DNA from: Candidatus Gastranaerophilales bacterium | Lineage (GTDB): Bacteria; Cyanobacteriota; Vampirovibrionia; Gastranaerophilales; Gastranaerophilaceae | Length of the DNA stretch: 64,000 nt | NCBI GenBank assembly: GCA_944325865.1 | Contig: CALVBS010000007.1 | Coordinates: 1 to 64,000, forward strand | Reading direction: 5' to 3' | Shown: positions 49,969 through 57,938 of the stretch, in pieces | Numbering within the stretch: the stretch's first letter is position 1 | How the letters are laid out: each line of letters begins with the position of its first letter | Notes under the pieces: generated by a model | Seen by the model: only the letters and a program-made list of their open reading frames with translations | The model's database searches: none | Told to the model about the DNA's origin: nothing | Position numbers and translations under genes: made by a program

Positions 49969-50997
49969 TTATAATTTATAAAGTTCTTCATTAAACAATT
50001 TTAAAGACTCTTTGCAACAATATTTAAAATCTAAATCATATCCTTTAAAAATATTTTCATATCGATCTTTTGCATAACATTCAGAACCTTCATTTATCAA
50101 ATCTTCTGTATTTATAACATAAATCTTAGGGTTATTAGGATTTAATTTTAGAGCGGATTGAAATAAAAATTTTATTGCTAAATCTGTTTGAGGGAATGAA
50201 AAGCCATAAATAAATATTTTCTTAGCTTTTTTTAGGGACTCAAAAGCAATATTCCAACATTTTTTTAAAGTTAAGTTTTCATATAATTTAGTCTTATCAA
50301 GAACTGGAGGAATTATGTAAGGTGACAATAAAGAATTTTTGTATTCTTCCTCATATTGAACCAGGCCAGAAGTATTATAATCAGTTAAAACCCAGTTTAT
50401 CGAACCATGAAGTTTTATTATATTGGGCATTGAGCTTAGGTGGATTTTCCCTGCAGGTTTAGAATTTAGAACATCTAATTGTATATATTTGCAATCTATT
50501 ATTCTATATGGATTGCTTATAGGATAGTGATAAAAGTTAACAAATCCTCCTTGTATAATGGCTTTATTGTAAGCTTCATATGAACGATATATTAAATGTT
50601 CTAATAATAGATCATAGTTCAAGGTAATACACGGACAAGAGTTTTCCCAAATATAATGAATAATATGATTACAAGGTACTAAAAAATTTTGGAATTTACT
50701 TCGCATAGAATTAAATTTATTGGCAATCTTTTTTGAAATATCTTTATATAAAGCTTCATCTAAAGAAACTTGTACATCAGTTTTATATGGAAGGTTACTT
50801 GATAAATATGTTAATAATACTTCAATATTATCTTTATATTCATCAGGAATGTCTTTATTATAATGAATAGCGATTGAGCTTTGTTCTGATACATACTCAG
50901 AGTTTATTTCGTCTGTAAGATTTTTTAAATCAGGGTAAGAATCAGAAATTGCTTTTGAGAATCCTGCTCCTAAGAAAAACACACTATAATTACTCAT
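49969..50997 (-). CDS. SIR2-like NADase-type protein, third gene of a Hachiman-like operon
   Basis: A 342-residue protein of the defence-associated SIR2 group. VFFLGAGFSKAISDSYPDL (GAGFS at 10-14) is the NAD-binding loop, CITLNYDLLLEHLI (Asn127-Tyr128-Asp129) and IIKLHGSINW (His197) the catalytic pair, and IFIYGFSFPQTDLAIKFLF the closing motif. Such proteins often deplete NAD+ to abort phage infection. It starts 8 nt after the helicase stop and is thus co-transcribed with helicase and DUF1837 genes. The link to that system is by context. Confidence 0.82.
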   Translation of the reverse strand: MSNYSVFFLGAGFSKAISDSYPDLKNLTDEINSEYVSEQSSIAIHYNKDIPDEYKDNIEVLLTYLSSNLPYKTDVQVSLDEALYKDISKKIANKFNSMRSKFQNFLVPCNHIIHYIWENSCPCITLNYDLLLEHLIYRSYEAYNKAIIQGGFVNFYHYPISNPYRIIDCKYIQLDVLNSKPAGKIHLSSMPNIIKLHGSINWVLTDYNTSGLVQYEEEYKNSLLSPYIIPPVLDKTKLYENLTLKKCWNIAFESLKKAKKIFIYGFSFPQTDLAIKFLFQSALKLNPNNPKIYVINTEDLINEGSECYAKDRYENIFKGYDLDFKYCCKESLKLFNEELYKL

Positions 50998-51005
50998 ATT
51001 TACCT

Positions 51006-53378
51006 CTATCCAACAATTGTGTTGACATACCTTTCTATAAGTTCTCTTTTTTGTTCCGAAAGTTCAGTTATTTTAGAGTTAAAAACTATTTCATTATCAT
51101 CAATGCTCACAATATATTGTTTTATCCATTCAATATCTTCAAAATCAAATCCATATTTCATTAGCCAAATTTCAGTATTATCATTTGTTCCATATTTTAT
51201 AAAATTTGACATTGCTAAGGCTCTTTCATCTTTTGTTTTTTGATAGTATAAGTTAAAAGTAGCCGATAAAGGATCTGCTAATGCCCATGAAATAATTTTA
51301 TCAATATAATCATACGTATCCCATATTAAAATATCATAATCTATATTTTCAATTGTTTTATTCGTATCAAATAGGGGTCTGTTTGTAGCTTTTATATTAG
51401 GTATTAATGCAAATTTAGTACTATAATGTATTTTTAAATTTTCAATACGACTATAGCATTCTTCGTATGTAATTAAATTTTGTTTATATAATTTTTTTAT
51501 TTCTTGTTGTTGTTTATTTTCAGACAAGAAATCAAATCTTATTGATACAATTTCTTTAAATGTTTTACCTTGTATTCGCCACAATAAAATAGGAATAGTA
51601 GCACTTAATATAGCTTGTTCTCCCGTACCAAGTCTTTTTCTGCGCATATGTAATGTATAGATTTCTTTATAAATATCTTTTATTTTACGTTTTTGGGTAT
51701 CGGTTAGAATGTTATATTTTTCACCTTTTATCGGTTTTCCATCAGGCAAAAAAGTATCAAGCAAAAACTTAAGCTTATTTGATATATCAACATCATCTAA
51801 TGCTTCATTAATTCTATTTTTTTGTTTTTCTGTAATCCTAAGTTCATTATCAAAAGAATTGTGTTTAATAGCCTCTGCTATATCTTGAAAATCTTCTTCT
51901 ATAGCTTCTATATTACTATCAAGACGAGAAAAGTCGCTTATTCTTGCACTTCCTTTAAGCCTATTTATAAATTTATTTATATTAGATTTATGTATAATTA
52001 CATATCCATAATCAAAGTTATTGACATTTTTTGTTGTACGGCCCGCTCTGCCAATTAAATTTTTCATTTCTAAAAGTTTAAGTTCATCAGTTTCGCCATT
52101 AAATAAAAAATTTTCTATTAAAACAACATCAAAAGGCATATTTATTCCCTGTGTTAATGTAGAAGTTGCAAAACAAATTTTTGCATATCCGGTATTTACG
52201 AATTTTTCTATTATCAACCTTGCTTTTAAAGGTATTGATCCATGATGAATTACAATGCCTCTTTCCATCAGTTTTATCATTTGTGAATATTTCCTGCTTT
52301 TTGTTGCAGTTACTCCTAAATATTGCTTTAATTCATCAACTAAATTCAAAGCTTCTTCATCTTGTGTTTTCGAGCATAAGTCTGTATATTTTTTAAATGT
52401 TTTTAAGTACTCTTTTGAATATATGCTTGTTTTAGATGTATATATAAGTAGAGTACCATTATTATTTAAAATATCTTTAATAATATCAGTATTTACTGGA
52501 ATTAACTCTCGGGGCATTTCAAATGGACTAAAGTAGTAAAAATTATTATTTTTATCAATACAGGAGTATATCTTCCCCACAACATTTTGTGTATAATTTG
52601 CGGATGAAGAATTTGTAATAAAATCATGCTTTGTAAGTTGTGCTTCTGGATTTTCTACAAAGGGGTGTGCAAAAACTTTTGTAGAATCAGGAAAATAAAT
52701 ATTTATTCTTCTAACTAATGCATCAAAACGCATTCCTCGAATTTCTTCTTCAGACAACTGTGATTCATCAAATAAGAATAATTTTATATTTAGTTTTTCT
52801 ATATTTGCAAATAAATCATTACCCCTTTCAGGTGTTATTACATAAATTCTTCGTTTTGTATGCTTTAAATTCACTAATTCAACAAACTGCATAACTAAAA
52901 CGTCTTTGTCCAATTTTAAAATATCTAAAATTTCAAAAATGTACTCTGAAATTAATGCTCTTGATGGAACTACTATAACAATATCTCCATCTGTTTCTTT
53001 TATTAGATCCCTAAATAAAAATGATTTACCAGAACTTGTTGGAGCAGAAAATGAAAAATAAGATTTATCTTTAATATTTTTATACGCATCTGCTTGCATA
53101 GGAGTATATTTTTTACCAGTACTGTCTTTTATTACATCGGAATATATCGAATAAATCTCTTCGATGAATGATGTTGGTGGTGTTATTTTGTAAAACAAGC
53201 CCATAATATACATCAACCGGCTTTCATATTTGTTAAAAATCGTTGGATGAAAATGTTTTATATAGGACAATTTCTCTAATAGGTAAGAGTCTATTGGACC
53301 TCTTTTATGAAACTTGTCTATTATTTCTAATAATTCATTTTCAATATTTTCTTCTTTTATTATATTTTTTATAGTCAT
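51006..53378 (-). CDS. HamB-like superfamily 2 helicase
   Basis: A 790-residue Ski2-like/DEAD-type helicase: SAPTSSGKSFLFRDLI (from 111, Walker A), IVVPSRALISEYI (Ia), LFLFDESQLSEEE (DEAH-like, DESQ), GTLLIYTSKTSI, FATSTLTQGINMPFDVVLIENF (V) and LIGRAGRTTKN (VI). The C-terminal third is helical with no known domain. Its ATG overlaps the stop of the DUF1837 gene by 4 nt, the HamA-HamB order of the Hachiman anti-phage system, in which HamB senses DNA and controls HamA nuclease. Confidence 0.82.
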   Translation of the reverse strand: MTIKNIIKEENIENELLEIIDKFHKRGPIDSYLLEKLSYIKHFHPTIFNKYESRLMYIMGLFYKITPPTSFIEEIYSIYSDVIKDSTGKKYTPMQADAYKNIKDKSYFSFSAPTSSGKSFLFRDLIKETDGDIVIVVPSRALISEYIFEILDILKLDKDVLVMQFVELVNLKHTKRRIYVITPERGNDLFANIEKLNIKLFLFDESQLSEEEIRGMRFDALVRRINIYFPDSTKVFAHPFVENPEAQLTKHDFITNSSSANYTQNVVGKIYSCIDKNNNFYYFSPFEMPRELIPVNTDIIKDILNNNGTLLIYTSKTSIYSKEYLKTFKKYTDLCSKTQDEEALNLVDELKQYLGVTATKSRKYSQMIKLMERGIVIHHGSIPLKARLIIEKFVNTGYAKICFATSTLTQGINMPFDVVLIENFLFNGETDELKLLEMKNLIGRAGRTTKNVNNFDYGYVIIHKSNINKFINRLKGSARISDFSRLDSNIEAIEEDFQDIAEAIKHNSFDNELRITEKQKNRINEALDDVDISNKLKFLLDTFLPDGKPIKGEKYNILTDTQKRKIKDIYKEIYTLHMRRKRLGTGEQAILSATIPILLWRIQGKTFKEIVSIRFDFLSENKQQQEIKKLYKQNLITYEECYSRIENLKIHYSTKFALIPNIKATNRPLFDTNKTIENIDYDILIWDTYDYIDKIISWALADPLSATFNLYYQKTKDERALAMSNFIKYGTNDNTEIWLMKYGFDFEDIEWIKQYIVSIDDNEIVFNSKITELSEQKRELIERYVNTIVG

Positions 53379-54076
53379 ACTTCAATTCCTATCAAATATA
53401 GTTCTTTATGACTAAGCAAATTATTAAAATCTTTTGAGCGATTCAATATATTATTAAATATTAGTTTGGTTCTTTTGGTATTAATAGAAAATGCTGCTAC
53501 AAAAGCTCTTTCACCAGCTTCTAATCTTTTAATAATTTCATCTGGGACAAAATTCCTTAAATGTAATATATCCGCATAATCCTTTTCATCATTAATAAAA
53601 TCACAAATTTGAGAAAGAGCATCTTGATATGGCGTTTCGTGTCTTGAATATTTAGCTTCTCCAAAAGATATTATATTACTGTGTGTAATACTGTGAAAGT
53701 CAAAACCTGAATTACCAGAGAGTTTTTTCCCTAGTAATTCTGCCAAAGGAATATCCTTATGCTCTTTATATTCCCTTAATGCATCTTTTGCTGTCATTGA
53801 TACCAAGTATTCCCCAAAGTCTTCAGTTACAACATCTTTTACTTTGACAAGAATATTATTTATTATCTTATTAATTGTTTTTCTCGCTCGTGCTCTATAT
53901 GCTAATTTTAAGTCCGGAGTTAGCTTTTCTATCCAGCTATCATCGCGAATAGTATTAGTGATCTCATCTGCACGCTTTCTTATATCATCTATCTTGACAT
54001 GCATAATGTATACGTCACAGTCTGAAGTTTTATTATATTCCGATAAATTTACTTTTTCTAGCTTTACAAGTTTCAA
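53375..54076 (-). CDS. HamA-like DUF1837 nuclease
   Basis: A 233-residue protein with a PD-(D/E)xK-type core as in DUF1837/HamA: GFDFH (Asp126) and ISFGEAKYS (Glu140, Lys142), preceded by EDFGEYLVSMTAKDAL and AELLGKKLSGNS, and followed by a helical region (ALSQICDFINDEKDY). HamA cleaves DNA when its helicase partner releases it. First gene of the three-gene operon, divergent from the type I-like operon across a 171-bp gap. Confidence 0.78.
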   Translation of the reverse strand: MKLVKLEKVNLSEYNKTSDCDVYIMHVKIDDIRKRADEITNTIRDDSWIEKLTPDLKLAYRARARKTINKIINNILVKVKDVVTEDFGEYLVSMTAKDALREYKEHKDIPLAELLGKKLSGNSGFDFHSITHSNIISFGEAKYSRHETPYQDALSQICDFINDEKDYADILHLRNFVPDEIIKRLEAGERAFVAAFSINTKRTKLIFNNILNRSKDFNNLLSHKELYLIGIEV

Positions 54077-54247
54077 AATTTAAACCCTATTAAATACTCC
54101 CTACCATTATAATTATTGCTTAAAATTTATAAAAACCTTTAAAAATTAATGTTTATTTAATTATTTGAATGCTAAATTGAAAACCTCTTTACATTCATCC
54201 AATTTGCAATATTCATGCTAAAATAAGAATACACGAAAGGGTTAGAT

Positions 54248-56611
54248 ATGGCATTAAAGTTGGAAGTGCAGATTGATGGTAATAAAATTTATTCTCCATT
54301 AAGAGACAAATGGCTTGTGTTAACGCCGGAAGAACAAGTTCGGCAAAACTATATATGCCGATTGGTAAATGTTTACGGATATAGCCTTGAGCAAATGGAC
54401 GAAGAATTAAAAGTTAATAACGCTCACAGAGGACAAGGAAAAGCTAGAGCTGACATTGTTATTTGGAAATCTAAAGAAGATAAACAAAAAAGTAAAGCTG
54501 CTTTTATTGTAATTGAATGTAAAGCAGAAACTGTTAAAATCCAACAACAAGATTACTATCAAGGTGCAAATTATGCTGCTTGGTCTGGAGCAAGCTTCTT
54601 TGTAACAACCAATGCTAAAGAGACCAAATTCTTTAGAGTTGATAAAAATTCAATGCCCAAAGACTTGGATGAAATTATTGATATTCCAAATGCTTCAATA
54701 ATTAATGACCAAAAGAAAATTGATAAGTTATTAGCACAAACCAAAGCTTTTTCCAGAGATGAATTTGCAAAACTGCTTTTTAAGTGTCATTGTATTATTC
54801 GAAATAATGACAAACTCTCTCCGGAAGCTGCATTTGATGAAATAAGTAAAATCTTATTTATGAAAATAAGATATGAACGAAACCCGGATGAAGATGTATT
54901 ATTTTCTTTAGAAAAATTCCAAAAAGACGAAAAACATTTTGAAAAAAATATTAAAAAGCACTTACCTTTAGAAGCTCAAATACCTTACATGCAATATTTG
55001 TTTAAAGCAACAAAAGATGAATTTGCTGACGATAAGTTATTTGAACCTTATGAAACAATTAAAATTAAACAATATAGCTTTGAACAAATTGTAAAAGAAC
55101 TTGAAAAATATAACCTTTCAGCGACTTCTGATGATGTTAAGGGTATAGCATTTGAGCAGTTTTTAGGAACAACTTTTAGAGGTGAATTGGGGCAGTTCTT
55201 TACACCTCGTACAATTGTTGATTTTATGGTAGAAGTACTTGACCCTCAAGAAGGTGAAACGATTTGTGATCCTACCTGTGGTTCTGGTGGTTTCTTAATT
55301 AAGGCTTTTGAATATATCCGAGATAAAATCGAAAAAGATGTCGAACAATATAAAAAAGACTTAAAAGCTAAACTTTTTGATGCAGAATATGAAAAATTGT
55401 CAGAAAAAGAACAGCTTGAAGTTAATGAAAAATATAGTGATTATATTAAAAAACTAACAATTGATATAAGTGTGCCAAACAAATCTTATCATAAACAATC
55501 TGAAGCAGAGAAAAACAGAAGAATTTCAAGACTGTCATCAAGTTGCATATATGGTACTGATGCGAATCCAAGAATGGCAAGAACATCAAAAATGAATATG
55601 ATAATGCATGGTGATGGCCATGGCGGAGTCCACCACCACGATGGTTTGATCAACGTAAATGGAATTTTTGAAAATAGGTTTGATGTAATTCTTACAAACC
55701 CACCTTTTGGAGCAAGAGTTGAAAAGAATCAAACATTAACTACCACTGATATTGATATCCCCGTTAAAATAGATTTATCAAATACTAATGACGAAAATAT
55801 AAAAGAACAGATAAATTCCATTGACAATATTCAGCTGAGAACAAAATTATTACATTATTATGAACGCTATGGAATAGAATATTTAAAGAAATTAAATCAA
55901 TTAAATGATGATATTGATAAAAAACAAAAAGTCCTTGATAGGTTCAAATTAGGTAAAGTAAGCGGCTTAACAGAAGTCCTATTTATGGAAAGATGTTTAA
56001 ACCTTTTAAAACCTGGGGGCAGAATGGGAATCGTTCTTCCAGAAGGAGTTTTAAATAATTCCAACTTGCAAAAAGTTAGAAATTTCTTTGAATCAAGGGC
56101 AAAAATTCTTTTGATTACCTCTATTCCGCAAGATGTATTTATAGCTTCCGGTGCAACAATAAAGCCTAGTTTACTCTTCTTTAAAAAGTTTACGGAAGAA
56201 GAACAACGACAATACAACGATATTGTAAATCAAGTAAAAAAAGAAATTGATGATAAATATAAAGTTGAAATATTGGAAATTGATAACCAACTTTCTAACG
56301 ATAAAAAAGCTCATCAAAAAGCTTTAAAAGAAATAGAAAAACGCAAAGAACAAGAATTTGAAACAACAGGTCAAGAAAAAATTAAAGAATTTTTCGACTA
56401 CCAAATTCCAATAGCTCAAGTTGAAAAAGCAGGCATAACAACAACAGGAGCAAAATGTGAGAATGAGCTTGTTGATGTAGCAAATGAATTTAGAACATAT
56501 CGTCAAAAAAATAATTTGTGGCAAGACAATAAATTGGAGGTTTCATATAAGCTTGTAAACAATAACTTGGTACGAGTAATAAACGATGAGGAACAAGTTA
56601 TTGATGAATAA
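54248..56611 (+). CDS. HsdR_N-HsdM fusion: nuclease-like domain with N6-adenine methylase
   Basis: A 787-residue protein. Residues 15-105 match the HsdR N-terminal nuclease-like domain: LVLTPEEQVRQNYICRLVNVYGY, ARADIVIW (Asp69), FIVIECKAE (Glu90, Lys92), a complete D-ExK set. A helical HsdM_N-like segment follows, then the methylase: GQFFTPRTIVDFMVEVL, DPTCGSGGFLIKAF (from 341, SAM site) and NPPFGA (from 484, catalytic). The coiled C-terminus may contact HsdS. No separate HsdR helicase is in the operon. It could modify DNA, cut it, or both. Confidence 0.85.
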   Translation: MALKLEVQIDGNKIYSPLRDKWLVLTPEEQVRQNYICRLVNVYGYSLEQMDEELKVNNAHRGQGKARADIVIWKSKEDKQKSKAAFIVIECKAETVKIQQQDYYQGANYAAWSGASFFVTTNAKETKFFRVDKNSMPKDLDEIIDIPNASIINDQKKIDKLLAQTKAFSRDEFAKLLFKCHCIIRNNDKLSPEAAFDEISKILFMKIRYERNPDEDVLFSLEKFQKDEKHFEKNIKKHLPLEAQIPYMQYLFKATKDEFADDKLFEPYETIKIKQYSFEQIVKELEKYNLSATSDDVKGIAFEQFLGTTFRGELGQFFTPRTIVDFMVEVLDPQEGETICDPTCGSGGFLIKAFEYIRDKIEKDVEQYKKDLKAKLFDAEYEKLSEKEQLEVNEKYSDYIKKLTIDISVPNKSYHKQSEAEKNRRISRLSSSCIYGTDANPRMARTSKMNMIMHGDGHGGVHHHDGLINVNGIFENRFDVILTNPPFGARVEKNQTLTTTDIDIPVKIDLSNTNDENIKEQINSIDNIQLRTKLLHYYERYGIEYLKKLNQLNDDIDKKQKVLDRFKLGKVSGLTEVLFMERCLNLLKPGGRMGIVLPEGVLNNSNLQKVRNFFESRAKILLITSIPQDVFIASGATIKPSLLFFKKFTEEEQRQYNDIVNQVKKEIDDKYKVEILEIDNQLSNDKKAHQKALKEIEKRKEQEFETTGQEKIKEFFDYQIPIAQVEKAGITTTGAKCENELVDVANEFRTYRQKNNLWQDNKLEVSYKLVNNNLVRVINDEEQVIDE

Positions 56612-57938
56612 TAGTGCTTTTTCATATCTGAATTTTATTCACTTTTCACAGCTTAATCTTTGGGATTTTAAACGTTATATTTCAAAAGTTGTAAGTTCTA
56701 AATATCCTATAGTTAAGTTAGCAAATTTTATTAATGAAGAAAATAAAAAAATTAAGCCATTTGATTTTCCAGAAAAGAAATTTGAAATTCTTGGGGTAAA
56801 TAATAAAACGGGTTTGTTTGATGCTTATATAGAGGATGGTAACAAAATTAATCAGCCATATAAAATTGTTAATAATGGTTTTCTTGCATATAATCCATAT
56901 AGAATAAATGTTGGTTCAATAGGATTAAAAACAAAAGAACAAAAATATAAATATATAAGTCCTGCTTATGTTGTTTTTAGTTGTAAAAAAGATTTATTGC
57001 CTGAATTTTTGTACATTCTTTTTAGAACAGATAAATTTAATGAGCTAATAAGAGAGAATACAACCGGTTCTGTTAGACAAACATTGTCTTTTTCTTCAAT
57101 GGGGCAAATTCAAATACCTTTGCCACCACTGGAAAAACAAACAGAAATTATAGATAGATACAATGCAAAAATAAAACTGGCAGAAGAACAAGAAAAAGAA
57201 GCCCGACATCTTGAAGAAATGATCGATCAATATATTTGTAATGAGTTAAAGATATTTTCAACTGACAATGATTCTATTTTACCGGGAACCAAATTCTTAA
57301 CATTTGTACAATTAAAAAAGCTTTCAAGATGGGATATATATAATAATAAAAACACCGTACGTTCTGCAAAATATGAAATCAATAAATTAAAAGATGTTGT
57401 TATTGGAAAACCTCTTTATGGAGCAGGTGAAAAAGGGATCAAACAAAAATCAGATGTAAGGTATATAAGAATTACAGATATTAATGAAGATGGCACACTT
57501 AATGATGATTTTGTGACAGCTGCAAAAATCGAAGAGAAATATATTTTAAAAGAAAATGATTTTTTAATCGCTCGTTCTGGGAATACTGTGGGAAAAACAT
57601 TCTTATATAAAAAATATTTTGGAAAGTGTATTTACGCAGGATATTTAATTAAATTCACATTAAACACTGCCAAAATCATTCCTGAATACTTACTTTATTA
57701 TACAAAATCTTCAGCTTATAAAATGTGGATAAATTCTAATCAAAGAGCTAATGCACAACCAAATATCAATAGCAATGAATATTTAAATAGCCCAATAATT
57801 ATCCCACCACTAAGTACTCAAAAGGAAATTGTCGAAAAAATTTCTAATATAAAAAACAAGATTATAGAATTAACTAAATTAGCAGAGCAAAATCGCCAAC
57901 TTGCTCAAGAAGAATTTGAAAAGGAGTTGTTTGAATAA
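56604..57938 (+). CDS. hsdS: Type I restriction specificity subunit HsdS
   Basis: A 444-residue protein with two target-recognition domains, each closed by a long helix: IQIPLPPLEKQTEIIDRYNAKIKLAEEQ at mid-length and IIPPLSTQKEIVEKISNIKNKIIELTKLAEQ at the end. The two TRDs would read the two halves of a bipartite target. The start at 56604 follows GAGG; an ATG at 56586 is also possible. It overlaps the methylase end by 8 nt and the next gene by 1 nt, so all three are translated together. Confidence 0.88.
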   Translation: MNNSAFSYLNFIHFSQLNLWDFKRYISKVVSSKYPIVKLANFINEENKKIKPFDFPEKKFEILGVNNKTGLFDAYIEDGNKINQPYKIVNNGFLAYNPYRINVGSIGLKTKEQKYKYISPAYVVFSCKKDLLPEFLYILFRTDKFNELIRENTTGSVRQTLSFSSMGQIQIPLPPLEKQTEIIDRYNAKIKLAEEQEKEARHLEEMIDQYICNELKIFSTDNDSILPGTKFLTFVQLKKLSRWDIYNNKNTVRSAKYEINKLKDVVIGKPLYGAGEKGIKQKSDVRYIRITDINEDGTLNDDFVTAAKIEEKYILKENDFLIARSGNTVGKTFLYKKYFGKCIYAGYLIKFTLNTAKIIPEYLLYYTKSSAYKMWINSNQRANAQPNINSNEYLNSPIIIPPLSTQKEIVEKISNIKNKIIELTKLAEQNRQLAQEEFEKELFE

